The notes below the pieces were generated by a model that was given only the letters and a program-made list of their open reading frames with translations, ran no database searches and was not told where the DNA came from. Shown one piece after another: positions 26,843-35,184 of a stretch of DNA of 64,000 nucleotides (positions are counted from its first letter, which is position 1; every line of letters starts with the position of its first letter). The stretch is from Salinimicrobium soli. Its GTDB lineage: Bacteria; Bacteroidota; Bacteroidia; Flavobacteriales; Flavobacteriaceae. A program made the translations under genes and the position numbers. The stretch is taken from assembly GCF_048323655.1 (NCBI RefSeq), contig NZ_JBLUWW010000006.1, positions 263,380-327,379 of the forward strand. Reading direction: 5' to 3'.

Positions 26843-27781
26843 ATGTTAACCAGAAGACATATCCGGGTTAAAGTAATGCAGTCTTTGTACGCGTACTCCC
26901 AAAGTGAAAATGACAATATGACTTCAGAAGAGAAATTCCTTCTGAAAAGTATGGATGAGATGTACGACCTGTATCTTTTAATGCTGCAGCTTATAGTGGA
27001 AATAAGAGATCATGCCGAAGATTACCAGGAAAAAAGTCGTCTTAAACATTTGCCTTCTGACGAAGACAGAGATCCAAATCCAAAATTCATCAATAACGGT
27101 GTGATTTCAATGCTTGCTGAAAACGCTGCTCTTAAAAATGCAGTTGAAGCTCGAAAGCTGAATAATTGGAAGAATGATGACGAGTATGTTGAGATCCTTT
27201 GGAATGAGATCAGGAATAGCGAGACATATAACAACTATATGTCTACACGATCCGGAGATTTTAAGGAAGACAGGGATTTTATCATCAGGATCTTTAAAGA
27301 TATTATAGCGCCTAATGAAAAGCTGTATGATTATCTTGAAGATAAGAAGATAACCTGGGTTGATGATCTGCCATTGGTGAATACTTCGATTGTTAAGATG
27401 CTTCAGAAGGCGAAACCTGAAAGCGAACTGAAGCTGGTGAAACTCTTCAAGAATTCAGATGATAAAGACTATGCCGTGCAGCTTTTTAGAAAGACATTGC
27501 TAAACGATGAAAGTCTGGCCGGTGAAATGGAAGGTAAGACCCCAAACTGGGATAAGGAGCGTATCGCAGACCTGGATTCCATCCTGATCAAAATGGCTAT
27601 CTGTGAATTTTTAAAGTTTTCTTCTATTCCGGTCAAGGTCACTATTAACGAATATTTAGAAATTGCCAAAGAATACAGTACTCCAAAAAGCAGTATTTTT
27701 ATCAACGGTATTCTTGATAAACTCTCAAAAGAGTACAAAGAAACCGACAAACTGAATAAAATAGGAAGGGGACTTATGTAG
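26843..27781 (+). CDS. nusB: Transcription antitermination factor NusB, long Bacteroidota form
   Basis: RNA-binding partner of S10/NusE in rRNA antitermination. N-terminal LTRRHIRVKVMQSLYAYSQSE and C-terminal DSILIKMAICEFLKFSSIPVKVTINEYLEIAKEYSTPKSSIFINGILDKL are the canonical NusB ends. A central helical insertion (about 60-190) makes it 312 residues, about twice E. coli NusB but normal for this phylum. It leads a likely operon nusB-DUF1573 lipoprotein-yajC, with gaps of 48 and 24 bases, ending at the terminator at 28611. Confidence 0.92.
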   Translation: MLTRRHIRVKVMQSLYAYSQSENDNMTSEEKFLLKSMDEMYDLYLLMLQLIVEIRDHAEDYQEKSRLKHLPSDEDRDPNPKFINNGVISMLAENAALKNAVEARKLNNWKNDDEYVEILWNEIRNSETYNNYMSTRSGDFKEDRDFIIRIFKDIIAPNEKLYDYLEDKKITWVDDLPLVNTSIVKMLQKAKPESELKLVKLFKNSDDKDYAVQLFRKTLLNDESLAGEMEGKTPNWDKERIADLDSILIKMAICEFLKFSSIPVKVTINEYLEIAKEYSTPKSSIFINGILDKLSKEYKETDKLNKIGRGLM

Positions 27782-27829
27782 TCCTTAAAAATTTTTAATT
27801 TTAACAACTTTAACTATAAAATCTAAATC

Positions 27830-28279
27830 ATGAAAAAAGGAATCTATTTCTTAGCAGTTATCGCTGCCGTGGCATTTACTTCCTGCAAGGAAGATGCGGC
27901 CAACAAAGTGAAAGCCGAAAACGTGGAAGAAGCAGCTGAGCGTGACGCGCAGGAAGTTGTGTATCCTGTGATGACTTTCGAAGAAACTGAATATGACTTC
28001 GGTACTATTGAGCAAGGAACTCCGCAGGAGCATACCTTTACCTTTACAAATACTGGAAAAGCTCCATTGGTTATTACCAACGCATCCAGTTCTTGTGGTT
28101 GTACCGTTCCTACCTACACAAAAGAACCTGTTGCGCCGGGTGAAACTGGTGAGCTATTGGTGAAATTCAATGGTAGTGGTCAAAATCAGGTAACAAAAAC
28201 TGTAAATATTACTGCGAATACCGAAACCGGTAAAGAGCAACTTAAAATCAAGGCTTTCGTAAATCCTAAACAATCGTAA
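27830..28279 (+). CDS. DUF1573-domain lipoprotein
   Basis: 149 residues; lipoprotein signal with Cys19 in AFTSC. The DUF1573 immunoglobulin-like domain (about 46-145) begins YDFGTIEQGTPQEHTFTFTN and contains the conserved SSCGCTVP and PVAPGETGELLVKF. Very common in Bacteroidota between nusB and yajC. Function unknown; related ASH/MSP-like domains mediate protein contacts. It is probably anchored in the periplasm or on the outer-membrane surface. Confidence 0.88.
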   Translation: MKKGIYFLAVIAAVAFTSCKEDAANKVKAENVEEAAERDAQEVVYPVMTFEETEYDFGTIEQGTPQEHTFTFTNTGKAPLVITNASSSCGCTVPTYTKEPVAPGETGELLVKFNGSGQNQVTKTVNITANTETGKEQLKIKAFVNPKQS

Positions 28280-28303
28280 GGAATACGAGCCAATAACAAA
28301 TCT

Positions 28304-28594
28304 ATGGATCAATTAGCCCAGTTTGCCCCAATTATTTTAATGTTTGTAGTGGTGTATTTCTTTATGATACGCCCCCAAATGAAACGTGCGAAACAAGAAA
28401 AACAATTTGCCTCTGAACTGAAACGCGGAGACCGTATTGTTACCAAAAGTGGAATGCACGGTAAAATAATTGATTTCAGTGAAAAACAAAATGCGGTGAT
28501 CATCGAAACGGGAGCAGGAAAGATCACTTTTGACAGATCTTCCATCTCAATGGAGATGAGCCGAAAACTTAATGAACCTGTAAAGGAAAAATAA
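28304..28594 (+). CDS. yajC: Preprotein translocase accessory subunit YajC
   Basis: 96-residue single-pass inner-membrane protein associated with SecDF. The N-terminal helix (ILMFVVVYFFMIRPQMKRAKQE) with the conserved Arg-Pro-Gln, and LKRGDRIVTKSGMHGKIIDF in the cytoplasmic domain, are diagnostic. Start ATG 28304 lies 24 bases after the DUF1573 gene; followed by a very strong bidirectional terminator. Confidence 0.93.
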   Translation: MDQLAQFAPIILMFVVVYFFMIRPQMKRAKQEKQFASELKRGDRIVTKSGMHGKIIDFSEKQNAVIIETGAGKITFDRSSISMEMSRKLNEPVKEK

Positions 28595-28610
28595 ACCTGT
28601 TACAGGCATA

Positions 28611-28648
28611 AATAAAAAACGCAGACCGGCCGGTCTGCGTTTTTTATT
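28611..28648. terminator. Bidirectional terminator between yajC and YdeI-like gene
   Basis: Perfect 19-base inverted repeat with no loop base (arm AATAAAAAACGCAGACCGG), serving both converging genes. Confidence 0.92.
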
Positions 28649-28661
28649 TGCTTTCTTATTT

Positions 28662-29255
28662 TTAGCAGTTTTTGTACTTATCATGCAGACCAGTACCGGC
28701 CTTGATCATTGGCAGGATCTTTTCCAGTCGACTCTTTTTTGTGGTTTCCCGTTTAGCTTCTGAAATATATTCACAATATTCCCGCTGCTTTCCCGGGCTG
28801 AGGTCTTGAAAAGCTGCTTTCAGGGCTTTGTCTTTGTTCATAGCGCCTTCCAGCTCAAGAGGGACTACAGTCTCCTTGTTTGTGTCCGGTTTTATTTCCT
28901 TGCCTTCTTTTTGATTTTGAATTGCCTCCTGAACATATTTATGTAAAGTGCCAATTGGCAGTTCTTCTCCTTTTTCAAACCTGATCTGTCTTAAGGCCTT
29001 TGTCTTCCCTTCCTGTGCGTTCTCCAGTAAAGCAGTATTTTCCTTCAATAGGGCTCCCTGGAAGAACCAAAGAGCGCAATGGTTCTTAAAAGCGCCGATG
29101 CCCACTACATTTTTTCCGTTGATAGTGTAGACAGGTCCTCCCCATTTCACGGTTTCCTCAAGTTCGGTAGCTGTAATCATCTCCCGCAGGGTCCTGATCT
29201 CTTCTTCCCAATTAGGATGATTGGTAATATATTCATCTACTGTTTTCGCTGCCAT
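28662..29255 (-). CDS. YdeI/OmpD-associated (DUF1801) family protein
   Basis: 197 residues in two parts: a DUF1801 domain (about 1-120: VDEYITNHPNWEEEIRTLREMI, ETVKWGGPVYTINGKNVVGIGAFKNHCALWFFQGALL) and a C-terminal YdeI-like helical region (LEGAMNKDKALKAAFQDLSPGKQREYCEYISEAKRETTKKSRLEKIL). Soluble and cytoplasmic. Relatives have been linked to antimicrobial-peptide resistance, but biochemical function is unknown. Single gene 40 bases downstream of pepT on the same strand, possibly co-transcribed. Confidence 0.85.
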   Translation of the reverse strand: MAAKTVDEYITNHPNWEEEIRTLREMITATELEETVKWGGPVYTINGKNVVGIGAFKNHCALWFFQGALLKENTALLENAQEGKTKALRQIRFEKGEELPIGTLHKYVQEAIQNQKEGKEIKPDTNKETVVPLELEGAMNKDKALKAAFQDLSPGKQREYCEYISEAKRETTKKSRLEKILPMIKAGTGLHDKYKNC

Positions 29256-29295
29256 AGTTTAAAAGATAAGCTGCCCCGTAAGGTTTCAAAAAGGC

Positions 29296-30540
29296 TTATT
29301 TACGGAACTTTTCCGCAGTGATCTCAGCGATCTTCACGATCACTTCCACTGCTTTTTGCATACTTTCTACCGGTACATATTCATATTTTCCATGGAAATT
29401 GTGACCACCGGCAAAGATGTTTGGGCAGGGTAGGCCCATAAAGCTTAACTGGGCTCCATCGGTGCCGCCGCGAATTGGCTTGATAAGAGGTGTAATGTCC
29501 ACACGTTCCATGGCTTCTTCGGCTATATCAACAATGTGCATTACAGGCTCCACCTTTTCCTTCATATTGAAGTACTGGTCTTTTATCTCCACAGTGACAC
29601 AATCACGGTCATATTGCTTGCAGATCTCTGCACCCAGCTTTTTCATGACTTCCTTACGGGCCTCAAAGTGCTGCCGGTCGTGATCCCTGATAATATAATT
29701 AAGTTTGGTCTCTTCGACATCGCCTTTGATCCCGTTGAGATGGAAAAATCCTTCCCGTCCTTCAGTATGTTCCGGAGTTTCAAGTCTCGGCAGGGAATTG
29801 ATAAAATCCTGAGCGATATACATGCTATTGATCATTTTGCCTTTCGCATAACCGGGATGTACGCTTTTACCGGTTACGGTCACCACTACTCCGGCGGCGT
29901 TGAAATTCTCATATTCCAATTCACCCACCTGGCTGCCATCCATGGTATAGGCCCATTCGGCTCCGAATTTTTTCACATCGAATTTGTGAGCTCCGCGGCC
30001 AATCTCCTCATCGGGAGTGAAACAAACTCTTATCTTCCCGTGTTTAACTTCGGGGTGTGCGATAAAATATTGCATCGCCTCCATAATTTCGGTGATCCCC
30101 GCTTTGTCATCAGCTCCCAGCAAAGTGGTTCCATCAGTAGTTATTAACGTTTGCCCTTTATACTCTAAAAGGTCTTCAAAATAATCAGGAGAAAGGATGA
30201 TGTTTTTTTCCTTGTTCAGCACAATGTCCTTACCATCATAATCTTCAACGATCTGCGGATTCACATTTGTTCCGGAAAAATCCGGAGTGGTATCAAAATG
30301 GGCTACAAATCCTATAACAGGCACATCAAAATCAACATTTGAAGGTAAGGTAGCCATGACATAGGCATTTTCATCAATGCTCACTTCCTGCATTCCCATT
30401 TCCCGAAGTTCTTCGGTCAATTTCTTCGCCAGATCCCATTGTTTTTCAGTACTTGGTGTGCTATTGCTGCTTTCGTCGCTTTGAGTGTCAATTTTAACGT
30501 AACTGATAAAGCGGTCTATGATATTGTTTTTATCGGTCAT
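29296..30540 (-). CDS. pepT: Peptidase T (tripeptide aminopeptidase, M20B)
   Basis: Zinc aminopeptidase that removes N-terminal residues from tripeptides in the cytoplasm; 414 residues. Metal ligands and catalytic residues are visible: VAHFDTTPDFSG (His, Asp), LLGADDKAGI (Asp), TPDEEIGRGAH (Glu-Glu), MDGSQVGELEYENFNA, and IRGGTDGAQLSFMGLPCPNI with the final ligand His in GHNFHGKYEYV. All match PepT rather than other M20 peptidases. Confidence 0.94.
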   Translation of the reverse strand: MTDKNNIIDRFISYVKIDTQSDESSNSTPSTEKQWDLAKKLTEELREMGMQEVSIDENAYVMATLPSNVDFDVPVIGFVAHFDTTPDFSGTNVNPQIVEDYDGKDIVLNKEKNIILSPDYFEDLLEYKGQTLITTDGTTLLGADDKAGITEIMEAMQYFIAHPEVKHGKIRVCFTPDEEIGRGAHKFDVKKFGAEWAYTMDGSQVGELEYENFNAAGVVVTVTGKSVHPGYAKGKMINSMYIAQDFINSLPRLETPEHTEGREGFFHLNGIKGDVEETKLNYIIRDHDRQHFEARKEVMKKLGAEICKQYDRDCVTVEIKDQYFNMKEKVEPVMHIVDIAEEAMERVDITPLIKPIRGGTDGAQLSFMGLPCPNIFAGGHNFHGKYEYVPVESMQKAVEVIVKIAEITAEKFRK

Positions 30541-30628
30541 TTTGGTTGAAGTTTCCCCAAAATTAGTGAACTCTGCTTCAGCTTCAAAACCTTTTGGCTT
30601 TTCGGAGTTTAATTCTTTAGGTTTGTGT

Positions 30629-30636
30629 TAATTTTG
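30629..30636 (+). promoter_or_regulatory. Promoter -7 box of pyrD
   Basis: TAATTTTG, 16 bases before ATG 30652. Confidence 0.6.
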
Positions 30637-30651
30637 CCGAAAATCCAGATC

Positions 30652-31674
30652 ATGTACAGAAAATTAGTACGCCCGCTACTTTTTAAAATTGACCCTGAAA
30701 AGGTGCATCATCTTACTTTTTCCTTACTTCGGAAAATGTTCAAACTGCCTTTGGTGCAGAGTATTGTTAAAAAGAAATTTGCTTTAGAGGATCCACGGCT
30801 GGAGCGGGAGGTTTTCGGATTAAAATTTAAGAATCCGGTGGGCCTTGCCGCCGGTTTTGATAAGGATGCAAAACTTTATAAAGAGTTGTCATCCTTCGGA
30901 TTCGGTTTCATCGAAATTGGGACTCTTACCCCGAAGCCACAACCGGGGAACGAGAAGAAACGCATCTTCAGACTGGTAGGAGATAAGGCTCTTATTAACC
31001 GAATGGGTTTTAATAACGGCGGAGTGATGGCTGCTGTGGAGCGTTTAAAAAAGAACAAAGATGTACTGATTGGGGGAAATATTGGAAAGAATAAGGTCAC
31101 TCCCAATGACAAGGCTGTTGATGACTACATCATTTGCTTTGACGCACTATTGGACCACGTGGATTATTTTGTGGTGAATGTAAGTTCTCCCAATACTCCG
31201 AATCTGAGGGAGCTTCAGGATAAGGAACCATTGACACTGCTTTTAAATACCCTTCAAAAAAGGAATTCTGAACGGCCTTCTCCCAAACCCATATTGCTGA
31301 AGATCGCGCCAGATCTTACTGAAGAGCAATTGCTGGATATCATTGACATAGTAAAGGAGACAAAAATCGCCGGCATTATAGCTACCAATACTACCATTTC
31401 CCGCGAAGGGCTCACTTCGGAGAAAAAGGAAGAGACCGGGGGCTTGAGTGGTCTTCCCTTAAAAGACCGGGCTACCGAAGTGATCAGTTTTCTTTCTGAA
31501 AAAAGTAACCACGCATTTCCTATTATTGGAGTGGGAGGGATCATGTCTGCTGAAGATGCCATTGAGAAACTTGAAGCGGGTGCCAGCCTGGTACAACTCT
31601 ACACCGGATTTATTTACGAAGGTCCACAATTGATCAAAAAGATCAATAAAGCTATTTTAGAACGAGGTCTGTGA
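30652..31674 (+). CDS. pyrD: Dihydroorotate dehydrogenase, class 2 (quinone)
   Basis: Membrane-associated FMN enzyme of pyrimidine synthesis that oxidises dihydroorotate with a quinone. ATG 30652 (MYRKLVRPLLFKIDPEKVHHLTF) gives 340 residues with the amphipathic N-terminal helix typical of class 2; an upstream GTG at 30625 lies before the promoter box and is rejected. Motifs: NPVGLAAGFDKDAKLY, RMGFNNGG, VNVSSPNTPNLR with the catalytic Ser, GIIATNTT, and IIGVGGIMSAEDA. It overlaps the following exporter gene by 4 bases. Confidence 0.94.
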   Translation: MYRKLVRPLLFKIDPEKVHHLTFSLLRKMFKLPLVQSIVKKKFALEDPRLEREVFGLKFKNPVGLAAGFDKDAKLYKELSSFGFGFIEIGTLTPKPQPGNEKKRIFRLVGDKALINRMGFNNGGVMAAVERLKKNKDVLIGGNIGKNKVTPNDKAVDDYIICFDALLDHVDYFVVNVSSPNTPNLRELQDKEPLTLLLNTLQKRNSERPSPKPILLKIAPDLTEEQLLDIIDIVKETKIAGIIATNTTISREGLTSEKKEETGGLSGLPLKDRATEVISFLSEKSNHAFPIIGVGGIMSAEDAIEKLEAGASLVQLYTGFIYEGPQLIKKINKAILERGL

Positions 31675-32288
31675 TAGAACAATTGATCCCATTCCTGACA
31701 GCTTCAGTGCTGTTGACACTTTCTCCCGGTCCGGACATAATTTATGTGTTGGTGCAGGGAGTGACCAACGGAAAAAAGTATGGGATCGTTACTGCTTTAG
31801 GACTGGTAAGCGGCATTATCATTCACACCAGTTTGGTCGCGTTTGGTATTTCGGCAATTATAAAACAGTCTGAAATGCTGTTTTTCATCATTCGGCTATT
31901 AGGTGCTGCTTATCTTTTTTACCTCGCATGGCAGGTTTTTAAAAGCGACCCGAAAATTGCTTTTTCCACCACTGCTGTGGACGGGAAGAAGGGCCTCTTT
32001 TCCCTTTTTAAAAGAGGATTTTTGATGAACGTTCTCAATCCTAAAGTCGCCATCTTCTTTCTGGCATTTTTTCCGGGTTTTTTGTGGGATCCCACGGGTA
32101 ATACGGTTTTACAGTTCTACCTGCTTGGCTTCATTTTCCTGTTACAGGCCTTTATCATCTTTTCTACGGTTTCCATACTCGCTGGCAAGATCTCGAAATA
32201 CCTGCAGTCGCACCCACATTCGGGACTTATCTTTAAATGGTTACAGGTCTTGGTGTTTTTAGGAATTGGAATATTTATCCTGGTGTAG
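31671..32288 (+). CDS. LysE/RhtB-family amino-acid exporter
   Basis: 205-residue inner-membrane protein with six helices. The family signature near the N-terminus, LLTLSPGPDIIYVLVQGVTNGKKYG, and the central FKRGFLMNVLNPKVAIFFLAFFP are diagnostic. Starts with GTG at 31671, inside the last codons of pyrD (GTGA overlap), so translation is coupled. Exported substrate not predictable; amino acids such as homoserine, threonine or leucine are typical of the family. Confidence 0.9.
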   Translation: MIEQLIPFLTASVLLTLSPGPDIIYVLVQGVTNGKKYGIVTALGLVSGIIIHTSLVAFGISAIIKQSEMLFFIIRLLGAAYLFYLAWQVFKSDPKIAFSTTAVDGKKGLFSLFKRGFLMNVLNPKVAIFFLAFFPGFLWDPTGNTVLQFYLLGFIFLLQAFIIFSTVSILAGKISKYLQSHPHSGLIFKWLQVLVFLGIGIFILV

Positions 32289-32402
32289 CTGCAGATGCTT
32301 CTGAAAATATTCTTCCAAAATGCCCTTTTTGAGAGGTATAATTCCGAATATTTATTTTTTCAAACTGCTGATTATCAAATCATCAATTTTTCTTCAAAAT
32401 TG

Positions 32403-32410
32403 TATCTTTG
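32403..32410 (+). promoter_or_regulatory. Promoter -7 box of the HMG-CoA lyase gene
   Basis: TATCTTTG, with ATG only 6 bases after its last base, implying a leaderless or near-leaderless transcript. Confidence 0.65.
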
Positions 32411-32415
32411 AGCCT

Positions 32416-33279
32416 ATGGCGCAGATCAAAATAATCGAATGTCCGCGGGACGCGATGCAGGGAATTAAGGAATTTATTCCTACTGAGAAAAAGGTTCAGT
32501 ACATACAATCGTTGTTGCGTTGCGGTTTTGATACCATTGACTTCGGAAGTTTTGTCTCGCCAAAAGCTATTCCGCAGATGGCCGACACAGCTGAGGTTCT
32601 TTCCAAACTGGACCTCTCCAGAACCCGTTGCAAACTGCTCGCCATTGTAGCCAATACCCGGGGGGCACAGGATGCGTCACAGCACCCCGAGATCAATTAT
32701 CTTGGATACCCTTTTTCAATTTCTGAAAACTTCCAGATGCGTAACACGCATAAGACCATTGCGGAATCTGTAGAAACGCTTCAGGAAATTCTCGACATTG
32801 CTGGAAAGACCGGAAAGGAAGTAGTGGCTTATCTTTCAATGGGCTTTGGAAATCCGTATGGAGATCCGTGGGATGTGGAGATAGTAGGGGAGTGGACCGA
32901 AAAACTTTCAGGAATGGGAGTGAAGATACTTTCACTTTCTGATACCATAGGAAGCTCTACTCCGGAAGTCATAGAATATCTTTTTTCCAATCTCATTCCG
33001 AAGTATCCAAAAATTGAATTTGGAGCCCACCTTCATACCACACCTTCCAGCTGGTTTGAGAAAGTGGATGCAGCATACCGCTCGGGTTGTACCCGCTTTG
33101 ATGGAGCTATCCAGGGATTTGGCGGTTGCCCGATGGCAAAAGATGAACTTACCGGCAATATGCCTACCGAAAAACTACTTTCTTACTTCACCTCCCGTAA
33201 GGCAGAAACCGACGTCAAAATGATGAGTTTTGAGGCCTCACACAATGAGGCTACAAAGATCTTTACCGCTTATCATTAG
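32416..33279 (+). CDS. Hydroxymethylglutaryl-CoA lyase
   Basis: Cleaves HMG-CoA to acetyl-CoA and acetoacetate, the last step of leucine degradation. ATG 32416 (MAQIKIIECPRDAMQG) follows the promoter; a longer reading frame from 32320 runs through the promoter and is rejected. The TIM barrel carries RD at the start, GFDTIDFGSFVSPKAIPQMAD, metal-ligand HLH, and the lyase signature GFGGCPMA with the catalytic Cys. 287 residues. The usual DGLQ after RD is DAMQ here. Fits leucine use with the dehydrogenase at 25659. Confidence 0.88.
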   Translation: MAQIKIIECPRDAMQGIKEFIPTEKKVQYIQSLLRCGFDTIDFGSFVSPKAIPQMADTAEVLSKLDLSRTRCKLLAIVANTRGAQDASQHPEINYLGYPFSISENFQMRNTHKTIAESVETLQEILDIAGKTGKEVVAYLSMGFGNPYGDPWDVEIVGEWTEKLSGMGVKILSLSDTIGSSTPEVIEYLFSNLIPKYPKIEFGAHLHTTPSSWFEKVDAAYRSGCTRFDGAIQGFGGCPMAKDELTGNMPTEKLLSYFTSRKAETDVKMMSFEASHNEATKIFTAYH

Positions 33280-33319
33280 GATTATCAATAGCTTTTTCTT
33301 CAGGTATTAAAAAATACTA

Positions 33320-33336
33320 TTTAAAATTAGTCTAAA
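33320..33336. promoter_or_regulatory. Fur/DtxR-like candidate operator 1 upstream of porin
   Basis: TTTAAAATTAGTCTAAA, an imperfect palindrome matching its own reverse complement at 12 of 17 positions. The 15 bases ATTTAAAATTAGTCT (33319-33333) recur exactly before the aconitase gene. Lies 29 bases upstream of the -7 box. Confidence 0.5.
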
Positions 33337-33364
33337 TAAAGTTTGTTAAAAAATTTCACACTTC

Positions 33365-33372
33365 TATATTTG
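33365..33372 (+). promoter_or_regulatory. Promoter -7 box of porin gene
   Basis: TATATTTG, 33 bases before ATG 33406, flanked on both sides by the TTTAAA..GTCTAAA palindromes. Confidence 0.7.
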
Positions 33373-33381
33373 CATCACTAT

Positions 33382-33397
33382 TTTAAACAAGTCTAAA
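33382..33397. promoter_or_regulatory. Fur/DtxR-like candidate operator 2 in porin leader
   Basis: TTTAAACAAGTCTAAA, close to the ideal palindrome TTTAGAC-nn-GTCTAAA, immediately after the expected transcription start and 8 bases before ATG: a repressor position. Confidence 0.5.
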
Positions 33398-33405
33398 TAA
33401 ATACC

Positions 33406-34572
33406 ATGAGAAAATTATTACTTTCAGTTGTTTTGGGAGCGACAAGCATGCTTTCTTTTGCGCAGACTGATACTGACTCGATTACTTTTAATCCACAATA
33501 CCAATTAAACTCTGCTCAAAGAGTATTGTCGGCAAATAATGATGCTGTTACCCTGGGAGCTTACGGAGAGATTACTTATAATCAACCAGAGGGAGATAAT
33601 GGCGAGTTGGATGTTCAGCGTCTTGTAATGCTTTTAGGTTATCAATTCACTGATAAAGTTCAGTTCTTTACTGAAATTGAATTTGAGCACGTTGAAGAAG
33701 TTTACGTGGAGCAGGCATTTGTAAACTATAATGTTGCCAGAAATGTCAATTTGCGTGCTGGTCTTATGTTGGTGCCAATGGGAATTATTAATGAATACCA
33801 TGAACCAACAACTTTTAATGGAGTGGAACGCCCTGCAATTGCAGGATCTATTGTTCCCACTACCTGGAGAGAAATAGGTGTGGGATTAACCGGAAGGATC
33901 AATTCAGCTAACCTTACCTATCAGGCTTATATTTTTAATGGTTTCCAGTCAACCGATTCTGATGGAAACGGTTTGCTAAAAGGAAGCAATGGTCTTCGTG
34001 GGGGACGCCAAAAAGGGATAAAGTCGACAATAAATACTCCAAACCTTTCTGCTAAAGTTGAATACTACGGTATCCTTGGAATGAGACTTGGTCTTGCCGG
34101 ATATTTTGGTAGAACTCAGGCTGCAGACGAGGTTGATATGTTAGATGGAGCTGATGTGGGAATGTCTATGGTAGGCTTGGATGCACGATACGTTTACAAG
34201 CGTTTCACTGCCAGAGGGGAATATATTTATGCTTCGTTAACAGATACTGATGCATATAACAACCTTACCGGAAGAGATTTGGGAAGTGCTCTTTCTGGAT
34301 GGTATGCTGAAGCAGCTTATAACTTGTTACCAACTATGAATAAGCAGAAACTATTTGCTTTTGCACGCTACGAGGATTATGATACTCACGCAGAAACTGC
34401 AGGTAGCCTGGTGGAAAATCCGGCTTATGACAGAAATGATATAACTCTTGGTCTAAGTTATCATATAGCTCCTGGAGTAGTTTTCAAAGGAGATTATCAA
34501 ATTAAGGATAACGCCGTTGAAGGATATGACGCTAAGAACCAGGTGAATTTTGGAGTTGGAGTTTGGTTCTAA
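33406..34572 (+). CDS. Outer membrane porin (OprP/O-like beta-barrel)
   Basis: 388 residues; signal peptide ends at SMLSFAQ. The mature protein is a continuous series of amphipathic strands typical of a phosphate-selective-porin-like 16-stranded barrel: VTLGAYGEITYNQPEG, LVMLLGYQFTDKVQFFTEIEFEHV, RAGLMLVPMGIINEYHEPTTFNGVERP, TWREIGVGLTGRI and terminal VNFGVGVWF ending in Phe. Probably diffusive uptake, substrate unknown. First gene of a porin, FMN-protein and membrane-protein cluster; the promoter carries two iron-box-like palindromes and the gene is followed by an internal terminator at 34599. Confidence 0.83.
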   Translation: MRKLLLSVVLGATSMLSFAQTDTDSITFNPQYQLNSAQRVLSANNDAVTLGAYGEITYNQPEGDNGELDVQRLVMLLGYQFTDKVQFFTEIEFEHVEEVYVEQAFVNYNVARNVNLRAGLMLVPMGIINEYHEPTTFNGVERPAIAGSIVPTTWREIGVGLTGRINSANLTYQAYIFNGFQSTDSDGNGLLKGSNGLRGGRQKGIKSTINTPNLSAKVEYYGILGMRLGLAGYFGRTQAADEVDMLDGADVGMSMVGLDARYVYKRFTARGEYIYASLTDTDAYNNLTGRDLGSALSGWYAEAAYNLLPTMNKQKLFAFARYEDYDTHAETAGSLVENPAYDRNDITLGLSYHIAPGVVFKGDYQIKDNAVEGYDAKNQVNFGVGVWF

Positions 34573-34598
34573 ACTCTAAAGAAACTTTACTGCTGAAA

Positions 34599-34624
34599 GT
34601 CGGGAGAATCTCTCCCGGCTTTTG
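34599..34624 (+). terminator. Terminator or attenuator after the porin gene
   Basis: Arms CGGGAGA / TCTCCCG extended by AG-T and G-CT, loop ATC, short T4 run. The next gene has its own promoter box, so this probably allows higher porin expression. Confidence 0.65.
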
Positions 34625-34650
34625 GCATTACTGCTTCCGTATTATTTAAT

Positions 34651-34658
34651 TAAATTTG
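34651..34658 (+). promoter_or_regulatory. Promoter -7 box of the FMN-binding protein gene
   Basis: TAAATTTG; only 4 bases separate it from ATG 34663, so a leaderless transcript is expected. Confidence 0.6.
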
Positions 34659-34662
34659 CAAC

Positions 34663-35184
34663 ATGATTCAGAAATTATTAATTACGATCTTTTTGATGTT
34701 TCCGTTGATGGGGATGATTGGGAATTCTGACGGTTTAGGAAAAAGAATTGACCGTGAAATAAGAGATGAGTTTCATGTAAGTTCCTTTGAACACCAGGGT
34801 GTGGAAATCCCCGATAACCTGCGTCAAAAATTACCTTCCAGGATATCAAAGGAGAATTTCTTTAAACTGAAAAGTGACGGAAATCTTATTGGTTATGCAT
34901 ACCTGGATAAGGCACCTAGCAAAACTGCTGAATTTGACTACCTGGTTATCTTCAACAAAGATCTGGTGATCGCACGAACCAAAGTATTGGTATATCGGGA
35001 AGAGTATGGAGGCGAGATTGGAAGCAAACGCTGGTTGCGCCAGTTTGATGGTAAGTCAAAATCCTCAGAGATCCATGATATTGCAGCTATTTCCGGAGCA
35101 ACAATTTCTGTGCGGTCCATGAAATCTGCAGTAAAAGACCTTTTGGTAAGTGTTGAGATCTTAAAAGAAAACAAGGTTCTCTAA
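34663..35184 (+). CDS. Exported FMN-binding domain protein
   Basis: 173 residues with an N-terminal signal or anchor (MIQKLLITIFLMFPLMGMIG). The FMN-binding domain (RnfG/NqrC type, about 75-165) ends in the flavinylation motif AISGATIS; the Thr after Gly-Ala is the residue to which ApbE-type transferases attach FMN in this family. It should therefore be a periplasmic one-electron carrier. The ApbE enzyme is not in the window. Its stop overlaps the next start (TAATG), coupling it tightly to the membrane protein that follows. Confidence 0.8.
   Translation: MIQKLLITIFLMFPLMGMIGNSDGLGKRIDREIRDEFHVSSFEHQGVEIPDNLRQKLPSRISKENFFKLKSDGNLIGYAYLDKAPSKTAEFDYLVIFNKDLVIARTKVLVYREEYGGEIGSKRWLRQFDGKSKSSEIHDIAAISGATISVRSMKSAVKDLLVSVEILKENKVL

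Noticed and set aside
26843..27781. NusB fused to another protein because of its double length
   Set aside because: Long NusB proteins with a central helical insertion are normal for Bacteroidota.
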